In this document: positions 25,454 through 34,071 of the stretch, piece after piece | Layout of the letters: each line of letters begins with the position of its first letter | Position numbering within the stretch: position 1 is the first letter of the stretch | Assembly (NCBI RefSeq): GCF_016586355.1 | Contig: NZ_BLYI01000059.1 | Span: 1-40,328 of the forward strand | DNA from: Anaerostipes butyraticus | GTDB lineage: Bacteria; Bacillota; Clostridia; Lachnospirales; Lachnospiraceae | DNA: 40,328 nt | Direction of reading: 5' to 3' | The notes under the pieces: model-generated | The model's database searches: none | Told to the model about the DNA's origin: nothing | Seen by the model: the letters and a program-made list of their open reading frames with translations, nothing else | Position numbers and translations under genes: made by a program

Positions 25454-25765
25454 TTATTTTTTTAATTCATTTTCAATCTTTTGAATCAGCTGTTTTGGCG
25501 CCTTTACACATACATTTGTCGGAACTTTTACAGTTGGTTTTCCTTCGAATCTCTCGGTTCCGGTTATGGCAATATCTACCGCAAGAATTACGATATCTGC
25601 TTCTTTGATTTCTTCCGGTGTCAGTTCATCTTCCGTACCGATGGTTCCCTGTGTTTCCACCTTGATCGTGTGCCCCATACTCTCTGCTGCCCGAATCAGT
25701 TTTTCCTTTGCGATGTAAGTGTGCGCGATTCCTGAGGTACATGCTGCAACTGCTACAATTTTCAT
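25454..25765 (-). CDS. PTS fructose-family transporter subunit IIB
   Basis: A 103-residue IIB with the active-site Cys in VAACTSGIAHTYIAKE near residue 9, the fructose-type signature. The ATG at 25765 is chosen by GAAAGGAG upstream and the family N-terminus MKIVAVAAC; an upstream extension of 17 codons lacks support. It is the first gene of the IIB-IIC-aldolase-aldolase-ROK operon, and the promoter lies at 25846-25912. Confidence 0.93.
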   Translation of the reverse strand: MKIVAVAACTSGIAHTYIAKEKLIRAAESMGHTIKVETQGTIGTEDELTPEEIKEADIVILAVDIAITGTERFEGKPTVKVPTNVCVKAPKQLIQKIENELKK

Positions 25766-25845
25766 AATAAATCTCCTTTCGTTTTCAAATGAATCTTTTC
25801 CCCGCCTGCGAGTCATTTGCGCTTAAGCTCTTTTGCTATGTTCAA

Positions 25846-25912
25846 ATCATACTATGAAACCTTGTCCTGTGGTCATTAAGTCAGGGCTTTTTAATGCGGA
25901 AGTTTTTTCCGC
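25846..25912 (-). promoter_or_regulatory. Activator-type promoter with operator box, fructose-PTS operon
   Basis: On the minus strand the -10 is TATGAT (25846-25851), with no good -35. A box starting GGGCTTTTTAATG on the plus strand (25884-25912) ends in TTTTTTCCG and lies exactly 32 bp upstream of the -10. The same box at the same distance precedes the regulator gene at 28585-28651. Poor -35 plus a fixed-distance box points to an activator, probably the cluster's own PRD regulator. Confidence 0.65.
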
Positions 25913-25996
25913 ATTTCCGGCAGAAAAGTGTTTTTTTGACATTTTAATCCGGCACATTTTTTTATAATTTTCTTTTTTCCGGGCATTTTAATCTGG
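25884..25996 (-). repeat. Three imperfect TTTTAAT(G/C/T)(C/T)GG boxes upstream of IIB
   Basis: On the plus strand GGGCTTTTTAATGCGG (25884-25899), GACATTTTAATCCGG (25938-25952) and GGGCATTTTAATCTGG (25981-25996) share the same core. TTTTTTCCG blocks lie between them. They fill the 318-bp gap between IIA and IIB together with the bidirectional hairpin. They look like repeated sites for one regulator. Confidence 0.6.
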
Positions 25997-26025
25997 TAAA
26001 TTTTAAAAAATATTTTGGGGCAGTG

Positions 26026-26058
26026 AAAAACGCCCGCCGGAACCGGCAGACGTTTTTT
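26026..26058 (-). terminator. Bidirectional terminator-like hairpin after IIA
   Basis: GCCGG-AA-CCGGC (26036-26047) is enclosed by AAAAACG and CGTTTTT, so each strand ends in a T run. It lies 26 bp after the IIA stop and separates the regulator-IIA unit from the IIB operon. Confidence 0.75.
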
Positions 26059-26083
26059 GTATGCTTTCAATATGTAATATTCA

Positions 26084-26530
26084 TCAGAAGACTGCTTTCA
26101 GATCTTCCACTGTCTTAGCTTCCAGAAGAGCCTGGACCGCTTCATCATTTCCGAGCGTCCTCGCAACCTCTGCCAGCAGTTTCAGATGAGTCCTGGCATT
26201 TTCATTGTCTTTTCCCACAGCAAACAGGAAAATAAGTTTAACTCCCTTGCCATCCAGAGTTTCCCATTCAATTTCATGGTCAAGTTTCCCAATGGCAATT
26301 CCTACCTGAGTTACAGAATCACTCTTTCCATGCGGGATTGCCACATAGTTCCCAATCCCTGTCTGACCCTGGGATTCCCTCAGATAAATATCCGCCACGT
26401 ATTCTTCCACATCCGCAATATACCCGGCGCTTTTCAGTTTCTCCGCAAGATAAGTGATTGCCTCTTCTTTGTTTTCTGCCTTCATTTCAAGATCAATGAC
26501 CCTGTCGTCCAAAACGCTTTTGATATCCAT
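26084..26530 (-). CDS. PTS fructose/mannitol-type transporter subunit IIA
   Basis: A 148-residue IIA with the phosphorylatable His in GIGNYVAIPHGKSDSV near residue 67. It is a free-standing cytoplasmic phosphocarrier that supplies IIB, although the two are encoded in separate transcripts. It starts 27 bp after the regulator gene, with AGGAGG before the ATG. The pairing of IIA with the regulator may tie sensing to the phosphate flow, which is inference. Confidence 0.93.
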   Translation of the reverse strand: MDIKSVLDDRVIDLEMKAENKEEAITYLAEKLKSAGYIADVEEYVADIYLRESQGQTGIGNYVAIPHGKSDSVTQVGIAIGKLDHEIEWETLDGKGVKLIFLFAVGKDNENARTHLKLLAEVARTLGNDEAVQALLEAKTVEDLKAVF

Positions 26531-26557
26531 GTTTCTCTCCTCCTGTTTGATTAAAGT

Positions 26558-28531
26558 TTATTGAATTAAATATTTATAGACTTCTATATTTGACTTCATA
26601 TTCTGCAGCGTATGAATCTTTTCCTCTGTATCAATCAGAGACACATATTCGTTATAAAAGAGCTGGATCCGGCTGATCTCATCTCTGGTGCTCATACGAA
26701 ATCCCAGCAGAAATACCATGCGGACCGGCTCGTCATCCCACATAACCGGTTCTTTCAAAAGGGCAATGGCGACTTTTGGCTCATTGACCTCCGTCGGAGA
26801 ACCGTGGGGAATGCTGATTCCGTTTCCTATCGTCGTCGTTGTTTTGCTCTCCCGTTCCATCACCGTATCAAAGAAATCTTTTGTGACTACACCTTTGTCT
26901 TCCATGGCTTTGCACATGATCTTCAGACATTCTTTCTTTGTTTTGACTTCCAGATCGGTAAAAATCAATTCCGGTGAAAACAGAAGGCAGCATTCCGGTG
27001 AAAACGGCGTCTGATTTTCTTCCCTCTGGGAATTGATCATATCCAGATGGTTTCGAAGCACCATAAGCCCATTTTCACTTAGAATGTTCGGAATCACTAC
27101 AGACCGCTTGTCCTTTTCCTTCAGCGGTGTCGCCGAAATGATAATATCGCAGTCATCATAATCCATCAGACGAAATTCATGGGTACTGACAAAATTCAGC
27201 CATCCGATTTCCGGAACGGCCCGCTTGATTCTTTCCTTCATCAGCTGAACATGGCCCATATTGGAATTGGTGATCAAAACTGCTTTATACTGGTGCTTTT
27301 TCCGCTCGATTGCCGCCTGAATGTATAGAACAATGTAACCGATCTCATCCTCTGTAATCTGAAGATTGTAGCTTTCCTCAAACAAAATGCTGATGGCCCA
27401 GCTTGCCCGGAATACATTTTTGTATTCTTCTTTGATAAAATCAATCAGAGCATTGTTCTGCGGGGTCCCATATCGAAGCCGGAAAATGGTCGGTCTCAGA
27501 TGAACGATCAGACTTTCTTTTAGTTTCTGATCATCTGACAGGTCAACCTCCAGAATATCGGAGATAACCTTCAGCATCCGGTCTACAAACTCCACCAGTT
27601 TATTATCATATTTTTTTACCTGTCCCAAAGTCACTTCTACATTTGAGATTCCGATAAATTTAGAACACAGAATCTGTATGGATAAAAACAAAATATCCTC
27701 TGACAGAAAATGAACATGAAAGACTTCCTCCAGCTTCTCAAAGATTGCCACAGTAAATGCGTACTCACTGTATTTCTTCAGGATCTTCAGTTCTTCCGGA
27801 TTATAGTCGCTTACCATTGGTATCGCCAGTTCTTTCCGCTTATATGCAAGACAGCAGTAAATCAGGATTTCGTAAAATGATTCATCCGTAAACCGGTAAT
27901 TCCATTCATCCTCTGTCTGTATGATACATTTGGTCACTGCCGATACATCCATGTTGGAAAAAAAATACTGTATATTTTCCTTCATTTCTTCTGCTGATCC
28001 TTTTTCCATGATCAGATTTTTCAGAGCTACCCTGTATTCATTTTCCTTACTCTTTAACCGGTATCCTTTCCCCCGCTCATTGACCAGCGCAATGTGATAA
28101 ACTGCCAGCCATTCTTCACATTCCTTCAAGACTTTTAACATGGTAGGAACACTCAGATACAGGCGTTCTGACAATTTCTGTGTTGTGATCGTCTGCCAGG
28201 GCCGCAGATTAAAAAAGATTTTTAATGTTTCTGTCATACGCTCTCGTGGATCATAGCTGCTGATCTGAAAATCTTCCCGGGTATTTAATGCTGCCTGAAT
28301 CTGCTCTTTCTGCTGAGCCGATGCTTCCAGCCATATCCCCACCCTGGGTTTTCTCTGAATCTCTCCCAGATTGTTTTTCTTCAGAAATTCGTCTATCTCA
28401 TTCAGTTTATTTCTTACCGATTTTTCCGACAGTCCGATTTCCTGCGCGATTTTCCCTGTTGCATATACTTTTCCGTCCATAATGCAGTCAAAAATCTGTT
28501 TCATATAAAATTTATCTTTTGAACGTCTCAT
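26558..28531 (-). CDS. PRD-containing PTS transcriptional activator with degenerate PRD1 and IIB
   Basis: The 657-residue regulator has two N-terminal HTH domains (about 5-60 and 100-160), PRD1 (about 190-300), PRD2 (about 310-412), a IIB-like domain (about 415-500) and a IIA domain (about 515-655). H344 (IVHLRPTIFRLRYG) in PRD2 and H576 (GISIPHGSP) in IIA are kept. The usual PRD1 His position reads LIYCCLAYKR (Tyr), and the IIB loop reads VLITNSNMGH with no cysteine, so two normal phosphorylation sites are lost. It heads a two-gene transcript with IIA, preceded by a promoter with the same box as the transport operon, so it probably activates both. GGAG lies 9 bases before the ATG. Confidence 0.9.
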   Translation of the reverse strand: MRRSKDKFYMKQIFDCIMDGKVYATGKIAQEIGLSEKSVRNKLNEIDEFLKKNNLGEIQRKPRVGIWLEASAQQKEQIQAALNTREDFQISSYDPRERMTETLKIFFNLRPWQTITTQKLSERLYLSVPTMLKVLKECEEWLAVYHIALVNERGKGYRLKSKENEYRVALKNLIMEKGSAEEMKENIQYFFSNMDVSAVTKCIIQTEDEWNYRFTDESFYEILIYCCLAYKRKELAIPMVSDYNPEELKILKKYSEYAFTVAIFEKLEEVFHVHFLSEDILFLSIQILCSKFIGISNVEVTLGQVKKYDNKLVEFVDRMLKVISDILEVDLSDDQKLKESLIVHLRPTIFRLRYGTPQNNALIDFIKEEYKNVFRASWAISILFEESYNLQITEDEIGYIVLYIQAAIERKKHQYKAVLITNSNMGHVQLMKERIKRAVPEIGWLNFVSTHEFRLMDYDDCDIIISATPLKEKDKRSVVIPNILSENGLMVLRNHLDMINSQREENQTPFSPECCLLFSPELIFTDLEVKTKKECLKIMCKAMEDKGVVTKDFFDTVMERESKTTTTIGNGISIPHGSPTEVNEPKVAIALLKEPVMWDDEPVRMVFLLGFRMSTRDEISRIQLFYNEYVSLIDTEEKIHTLQNMKSNIEVYKYLIQ

Positions 28532-28584
28532 CTTCTAAGCTCCTCTCAGCATCCACAAGTTTTCCCTGCATTTAAGATGATAAG

Positions 28585-28651
28585 AGTATATCATGTGAAA
28601 CAGGATTCAGATTATCAATTGTGGGCTTTTTAATGTGGTATCTTTTTCCGG
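28585..28651 (-). promoter_or_regulatory. Activator-type promoter with operator box, regulator-IIA operon
   Basis: On the minus strand an extended -10, TGATATACT (hexamer 28585-28590), lacks a good -35 at 17 bp. The box GGGCTTTTTAATGTGG and its TTTTTCCGG tail (plus strand, 28623-28651) lies exactly 32 bp upstream. Further CCGG/TTTTTTATCCGG copies lie at about 28651-28683. Confidence 0.65.
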
Positions 28652-28712
28652 TTTTCTTTTTTATCCGGAACTTATAATCCGGTAATTTTTTTATCCCCGT
28701 ACCGGATTCAGG

Positions 28713-28749
28713 CATAAAAAAAGAAGGTATTCCATGATGAAATACCTTC
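28713..28749 (-). terminator. Terminator after the DUF2207 gene
   Basis: GAAGGTATT and AATACCTTC (28722-28749) form the stem. On the minus strand it is followed by seven T residues. It closes the five-gene operon 28763-34961. Confidence 0.93.
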
Positions 28750-28762
28750 CTGACCGTTCCTG

Positions 28763-30691
28763 CTACCAGCTTCCGCCGCCTCCGCCGCCGAAACCGCCTC
28801 CTGAAAATCCACCGCCGGAGAAACTACCGCCTCCGCCGCTTCCAAGGCTTTCTGACGCTTTGACCGCTGTAAGAGACGCTGACGCCGCATGGTTGATACA
28901 GTCATGTATCATATAATAATGGAACACCGTATATCCGGAATATGGAACATACCATTCCGGCGCCGGCAGGGCAATGGCATCCAGTTTCTTTGAAAAAATG
29001 TCCGACACTCCCAGCACAGACGCATAGGGCAGAATATGATAAAACATCTCCGGATGTTCTTCTGCCATAACCTTCATCCGGTCTAACTCTGCCGTTTCAA
29101 TGAAATCCCGAAGACCTGCCAGCCGTCCCATCCATTCAACACACTGCTTTGTTCTCTGTTTCATAAATGCCGTAAAAAGCACTGCCAGAAGAGAAACCGC
29201 TCCTGTAAAAGCATACAGCCACAGATAATCAAACGCAATTCCCTGGCTGACTTCTCTCCGGTACCCGATTCCATATAAAACTACAGCCGCTGCCGGAAGC
29301 AGCACGGATGCGGCAATGTTTATTTTTCTCAACCCCTTTTTTGTTATATACCAGGTATCCACTGCGCATATGGCCCATATTTCTCCTGCAATCAGCAGGA
29401 TGCAGGACACAATGGACAAGAAAATGATCAGGCCGCCCTGGTAAGAATAAACTGATATCATAATGATAAAAGCAATCAGCGGGACCGGAGTGATCAATGC
29501 CGCAATGATCCGGACCACTCTGGACTGACTCGTATAAATCCGGTCTTTGTAGGCAATCTTAATCTGATCCTTTACCACTGCAATCGTATCTGCAAACTTA
29601 TACTTTAAAGAAGACGTTTTTACCGAATCCTTCTTTCTGAACAATTTCCCAAACATCTCTTTCTGGTAATCCGGGGCACTCTCATCCAGATCTCTGATCT
29701 TCACCAGCCGAAGATCCTTGTTTTTCTTCTCCTCGATCTGAAGATACCCCTTATCGGCCCAGTAAAGAATCAGAGACACAACATCCTTGTCTTCCAGAGC
29801 CCCATCGATCACATAGCCGACTGCCGCACTGTCCAGGCCTTCCGGCGGCTGATACTGAATAGAAGGTATGATCTTTTCATCCCTTCCGAACAAAACATAG
29901 AATACAGCGGTTACGATCAAAACAGCAGCGGCGATTCCTGCTATGATCCTGGCTCCTCCCGGCTGATGTACGGATGTAAAATATCCGGACTCCATTGGTT
30001 TGTAAAAGGTCAGGCCGCTTCCCAGCGCCAGATCCTGCCGAAGTGTACCCTCTATGACATGATGATTTTCATCTGTCCTTAAATCAACCAGCCCGGACGC
30101 ATCCTCTTCTGATCCATACGCCCCGGTAAACAGGCGGATTTTCTCCAAATCCGTATCTTTCGTAAAATGAATCGTGAATCTGCTGCCCTTCGGTATTTTA
30201 TTCTGCCACTGAATCGGAAAAATATTATAATAGGCTTTGTCAAATGATTCTTCCTGATATTTCGGTATGAAATCATAGGTAAATTTATAATTTCCTTCCC
30301 TTACGGTAACATCTTCATCACCAAACCGGAAAACCACATTCCCGTCCTCTGAGTCTTCATCACAGACCTCGCTGCTGTCTTTCATATCCACATCCGCATA
30401 ATAGGGCATCCACTGATTCTGTCCCTTTTCATCTTCATACAGCATTCTGCCTTTGTTTGGAATATAGCGATAGATACCATGACGGTCTTCTAAAAACTTT
30501 ACTTTGATCTGTTCCGTTATCGTATAACTTCGATCCTCATTGACCGTAATGTCCACATTATACTGCCGGGTCTGCATGGCAGCGTCATTGGACACTTTTT
30601 CTTCTGCTTTTACAAAACAGCCGCTCCATCCCATAGTTCCCGCCAGCAGCATCAGCGAAACTGCCAGACAGGTCAAACAACGTTTGATCAT
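28763..30691 (-). CDS. DUF2207 membrane protein with glycine-rich C-terminus
   Basis: A 642-residue envelope protein. It has an N-terminal signal sequence (KRCLTCLAVSLMLLAGTMGW), a large extracellular DUF2207 domain (about 35-235) and a transmembrane segment near 245-265 (AAAVLIVTAVFYVLFG). A winged-helix-like cytoplasmic part (DGALEDKDVVSLILYWADKGYLQI), further membrane segments near 385-475 and a tail of FSGGGFSGGGFGGGGG follow. The family role is unknown. Partnership with LemA is common, and the LemA gene is directly upstream. The start at 30691 is chosen for GGAGGGG eight bases upstream; an ATG overlapping the lemA stop (30715) is possible. Confidence 0.88.
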   Translation of the reverse strand: MIKRCLTCLAVSLMLLAGTMGWSGCFVKAEEKVSNDAAMQTRQYNVDITVNEDRSYTITEQIKVKFLEDRHGIYRYIPNKGRMLYEDEKGQNQWMPYYADVDMKDSSEVCDEDSEDGNVVFRFGDEDVTVREGNYKFTYDFIPKYQEESFDKAYYNIFPIQWQNKIPKGSRFTIHFTKDTDLEKIRLFTGAYGSEEDASGLVDLRTDENHHVIEGTLRQDLALGSGLTFYKPMESGYFTSVHQPGGARIIAGIAAAVLIVTAVFYVLFGRDEKIIPSIQYQPPEGLDSAAVGYVIDGALEDKDVVSLILYWADKGYLQIEEKKNKDLRLVKIRDLDESAPDYQKEMFGKLFRKKDSVKTSSLKYKFADTIAVVKDQIKIAYKDRIYTSQSRVVRIIAALITPVPLIAFIIMISVYSYQGGLIIFLSIVSCILLIAGEIWAICAVDTWYITKKGLRKINIAASVLLPAAAVVLYGIGYRREVSQGIAFDYLWLYAFTGAVSLLAVLFTAFMKQRTKQCVEWMGRLAGLRDFIETAELDRMKVMAEEHPEMFYHILPYASVLGVSDIFSKKLDAIALPAPEWYVPYSGYTVFHYYMIHDCINHAASASLTAVKASESLGSGGGGSFSGGGFSGGGFGGGGGGSW

Positions 30692-30714
30692 TGTCCTGCC
30701 CCTCCTTTCTCTCA

Positions 30715-31272
30715 TTATGAAAAGTCTATCTTCACATTTTTTCTCTCTGCTTCTGAATCCACTTCGAATAATGGTTTTCTCCTGAATTTGAAAATGCCTG
30801 CGATGATATTTCCCGGGAACATCTCTGCCTTTGTATTATACTGGTTTACCACACCGTTATAATATCGTCTGGATCCGGCAATTTCTTCTTCCAGACGGTC
30901 CAGCTGATCCTGCAGCTTGATAAAATTCTGATTTGCCTTCAGATCCGGATAATTTTCCGCTACTGCAAACAGAGATCTCAAGGCTCCTGTCAATGCGTTT
31001 TCATTGGCCATGCGCTCCTCCGGTCCGGAAGATTCCATGGCAGAATTTCTGGCGGAAATAACATTCTGAAGCGTTTCTTTTTCATGCTTTGCGTATCCTT
31101 TTACAGTTTCCACATAATTTGGTATCAGATCGTATCGTTTCTTTAAGGATACATCAATCGCAGAATATGCCTCCTCCGTCTTGTTCCTTAACTGAATAAA
31201 TCCGTTATATGAAGCTGCTGCCCAGATTACGATAATCAGGACAATCACTCCGGCTATAATCAATGGTATCAT
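30715..31272 (-). CDS. lemA: LemA-family protein
   Basis: A 185-residue protein with a single N-terminal membrane helix (IPLIIAGVIVLIIVIWAAASYNG) and a four-helix cytoplasmic or surface domain containing the family stretches NKTEEAYSAIDVSLKKRYDLIPNYV (shortened here to its key residues N, E, D, L, K, R, DLIPN) and RRYYNGVVNQYN. Its function is unknown, but it typically accompanies DUF2207 or TPM-domain membrane proteins, as here. It starts 23 bp after the LOR/SDH-type gene. Confidence 0.93.
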   Translation of the reverse strand: MIPLIIAGVIVLIIVIWAAASYNGFIQLRNKTEEAYSAIDVSLKKRYDLIPNYVETVKGYAKHEKETLQNVISARNSAMESSGPEERMANENALTGALRSLFAVAENYPDLKANQNFIKLQDQLDRLEEEIAGSRRYYNGVVNQYNTKAEMFPGNIIAGIFKFRRKPLFEVDSEAERKNVKIDFS

Positions 31273-31295
31273 ATGCTGTCTCCTTTCCTATTGTT

Positions 31296-32387
31296 TTATA
31301 TCACATCCAGCCCTCTCCCGACCAGCATGATAAAATCCTGTACATTGGTTACAATCGTTGTTGCACAGAGGCTGCCTCTGTCCAAAAGTTTATTGACTAC
31401 AAATTCATCCGCATCCACCGTATACAGAAAAACCGGACGTATGGTTCCATCTTCCGTTACCCGGTAGGACGGCGTCATATTTCCGGCGGCGATTGTATGA
31501 AGCATTGTCGCCAGACATATGACAGTAGTTGCTTTTTTTACCAGACTTCTCATGGCAGTCTGTCCTTCATAAGCATCTCCGATAACTTCCGGAAGCGGTC
31601 CGTCATCTCTTATGGAGCCGGTCAGGACCATGGGAATATCATGCTTTACACAGCTGTAAATAATGCCATTATCAATCTTGTAATCTTCGATAAACTGGGG
31701 GATAGAACCGCTTCTGCGAACTTTATTGATCACATCCAGATGGTTGTAATGTCCGTTGGGATGTGATTTTTGCGTATAAATATCCTGTCCCAGAGCTGTG
31801 TGGAACAATGCTCCTTCCAGATCATGGGTCGCCAGGGCATTCCCAGCCATAAGGCCGTCCACATAACCATGTTCCACCATTTTCTGCATGGCGGTCCTGG
31901 CATCTGCGTCAAAGGAAAAGGCGGGTCCCATCACCCACAAAATATTTCCGTGTTCCCGCTCATAACGAAGCAGTTCAAACAGCCGGTCATAATCTCTGGC
32001 ATAAGAGGTCTCCCTGCTTCTTCCCTGACGGAACACAAACTGATCTTTCCCTTCCTCTTCCTGTCCGAATCCTGATGTATGCAGGTAAATCCCTTCCTGT
32101 GCGTCCTCGCTTCTTCCAAGAATCACTTTATCCCCTTCCTGGAGATTACGATTCTCTACCACCTTCAGACTTCCATCCTCTGTCAAGACAACGCTGGAAT
32201 CCATCCGGCTCTCTTTTGCCAGTTTCCACTCTCCATGAATCTTGTAATATTCCGGATACATGGATGTACTATGATAGCCTTCCGGCGCAACGCCTGCTGT
32301 TTTTACTTCTTCCCATACAGCATCCGGAGCGTCCATGAATTTTTTCTCTTTAAAATCCGGCGCCCGGTATTCTGGCATCTGAAACAT
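31296..32387 (-). CDS. LOR/SDH bifunctional-enzyme-domain protein (TIGR00300, ornithine-cyclodeaminase-like)
   Basis: The 363-residue protein matches the family by ILWVMGPAFSFDADAR near residue 175, GNALATHDLEGALFHTALGQ, PNGHYNHLDVINKVRRSGSI, LTGSIRDDGPLPEVI and the Rossmann-like end. Members of this family include archaeal ornithine cyclodeaminase and the C-terminal domain of ArgZ/AgrE, which turn ornithine into proline with NAD. The N-terminal about 100 residues differ and may carry another substrate site. The start at 32387 follows GGAGG by six bases; frames extending to 32498 overlap the amidohydrolase gene. Ornithine as substrate is inference. Confidence 0.8.
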   Translation of the reverse strand: MFQMPEYRAPDFKEKKFMDAPDAVWEEVKTAGVAPEGYHSTSMYPEYYKIHGEWKLAKESRMDSSVVLTEDGSLKVVENRNLQEGDKVILGRSEDAQEGIYLHTSGFGQEEEGKDQFVFRQGRSRETSYARDYDRLFELLRYEREHGNILWVMGPAFSFDADARTAMQKMVEHGYVDGLMAGNALATHDLEGALFHTALGQDIYTQKSHPNGHYNHLDVINKVRRSGSIPQFIEDYKIDNGIIYSCVKHDIPMVLTGSIRDDGPLPEVIGDAYEGQTAMRSLVKKATTVICLATMLHTIAAGNMTPSYRVTEDGTIRPVFLYTVDADEFVVNKLLDRGSLCATTIVTNVQDFIMLVGRGLDVI

Positions 32388-32451
32388 TCTATCCCTCCAT
32401 TCTTTTTTCTTATCCGAATATGAACCCATCGGCAGTTTCAAAAAACGCTGC

Positions 32452-34071
32452 TTACTTTTGATAAACACAGTTTCCCCCGATATAAACCGCCATAACATTG
32501 GTCTGATCCAGTTCTTCCGGATCGATCTGGAAAATATTCCGATCCAGAATCACAAAATCTGCCTGATATCCCTTTTTCAGCCTTCCGATTCCATGAAATC
32601 CTATGATATCTGCCGCTTCAGCAGTATACAGTTTCACGGCCGTTTCTATATCCACTGCCTCATTCCGGCCGCAGTCTGTTCCATCATAAGCCTTTCTTGT
32701 AACCGCTGCCTTCAGATTCGAAAAGGGATCCGAAGGCACTGCCCATGCAGTTGCTGGAGCATCGGTGGAAAAACAGAGCTTCACTCCCTGTTTCAGCATA
32801 GATTTCACAGGGTAACACTGCTTCATCCATTCGTCTCCCAGATTCTTCTGATAGCTTTCTACTTCCGCATACATAAAAATCGGCTGAGTCACAACTGCAA
32901 TATTGTGTCCGGCTGCTTTTTTTATGCTTTCTGCATCAGGATCTGTCACATGCTCGATTCTGACAGAAGGAATCTCCTCTCTCATCCAGGAAGCTTCCCT
33001 GCAGAGACGATCCACTGCCATGGCAATGGTTTTTGTCCCCATTGCATGAACGGAAAGCTGACAGTGATGTTCTTTGCAGAAAGCAATGGCGGATTCCAGC
33101 TGTTCTTCTGTCAACACCGGCATGCCATATTCCTGATTTTTTCCACAATATGGCCGATTCATCCACGCCGTACAGCCGGAAACACTGCCGTCACCGATCA
33201 GTTTCAGCCCTGCGGCAAAAATCTGGTTATCCCGGTCCATCTCTTCCTCAGTTATATCAAAGGATAGATCATCTTTAAAAAATTCCCACATGCGGTAAAC
33301 CGCGGTTCTCTGTTTCCATCCCTTCCGGGCCGCTTCCTGAAACAACGGCAGATTATCTCCCGGTTCCAGATTCCCCATATCCGCTGCCGCTGTGATTCCC
33401 TGGGACAGTAATAATTTCCCCAGATCCACAAGACGGACTGTCTGATCTTCCCTGCTGTCCTTTGGCATCCATTTTGTCACCAGATTCCTGGCACTTTCTT
33501 TTAATACACCGGTCGGCTCACCAGACGCATCCCTCTCGATTTCTCCGCCTTCGGGATCCGGGGTGCTGCGGTCAATACCTGCCAGTTCCAATGCTTTGCT
33601 GTTAACGCATCTTATATGCCCGCAGGTTCTCACCACGGACACCGGGGCATCGCTGCATCCCCGGTCCAGATCATAACGTGTGATCGATCGTTTTTCCGCA
33701 AATTTTCCTTCATCATATCCCCAGCCCAGAATCCATTCTCCCGGTTTCTGCCGCATCCTGCGTTCCCTTATCTTCTCCACCAGTTCCTCAATGGAACCTA
33801 CTTCCGGCGGCAGCGCAGAAATCTGGCGGCTGTAATCTGCCAGCATCATCGGATGCATATGAGCATCAATCAGTCCGGGAATCACACAGGCTCCCTCCAG
33901 ATCATATCTTTTGCAGTTTCCCTCCGGCATCTGACTTTCTCTTCCAATCCAGCGGATGATACCGTCCTCCACGATCATGGCGTCTGCATACAGATTTTCC
34001 TTATCCGAAGTGAATATTTTCCCATGAAAATACAGACGGCTTTCTTCCTGCTTTTTTCTTTCAGTTCCCAT
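32452..34071 (-). CDS. YtcJ-like metal-dependent amidohydrolase (Amidohydro_3)
   Basis: A 539-residue cytoplasmic hydrolase of the amidohydrolase superfamily. Metal-site parts are visible: PGLIDAHMHPM near residue 70, LKLIGDGSVSGCTAW, QLSVHAMGTKTIAMAVD, VRIEHVTD, and the Asp of CFSTDAPATAWAVPSDPF near the C-terminus. These point to a zinc-type deacylase or deaminase with unknown substrate. The start at 34071 is preferred because GGGAG lies 8 bases upstream and the ATG shares its A with the DUF89 stop (TAATG), so the two are translationally coupled. No signal peptide is seen. Confidence 0.9.
   Translation of the reverse strand: MGTERKKQEESRLYFHGKIFTSDKENLYADAMIVEDGIIRWIGRESQMPEGNCKRYDLEGACVIPGLIDAHMHPMMLADYSRQISALPPEVGSIEELVEKIRERRMRQKPGEWILGWGYDEGKFAEKRSITRYDLDRGCSDAPVSVVRTCGHIRCVNSKALELAGIDRSTPDPEGGEIERDASGEPTGVLKESARNLVTKWMPKDSREDQTVRLVDLGKLLLSQGITAAADMGNLEPGDNLPLFQEAARKGWKQRTAVYRMWEFFKDDLSFDITEEEMDRDNQIFAAGLKLIGDGSVSGCTAWMNRPYCGKNQEYGMPVLTEEQLESAIAFCKEHHCQLSVHAMGTKTIAMAVDRLCREASWMREEIPSVRIEHVTDPDAESIKKAAGHNIAVVTQPIFMYAEVESYQKNLGDEWMKQCYPVKSMLKQGVKLCFSTDAPATAWAVPSDPFSNLKAAVTRKAYDGTDCGRNEAVDIETAVKLYTAEAADIIGFHGIGRLKKGYQADFVILDRNIFQIDPEELDQTNVMAVYIGGNCVYQK

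Noticed and set aside
25812-25826. A partial cre-like sequence (TTAAGCGCAAATGA on the minus strand) between promoter and IIB start
   Set aside because: Only part of the catabolite-response consensus matches and one half is poor, so it is too weak to report as a site.
32458-33267. A 269-codon plus-strand open frame inside the amidohydrolase gene
   Set aside because: It is antisense to a clear amidohydrolase, has no ribosome site and has a composition typical of a shadow frame.
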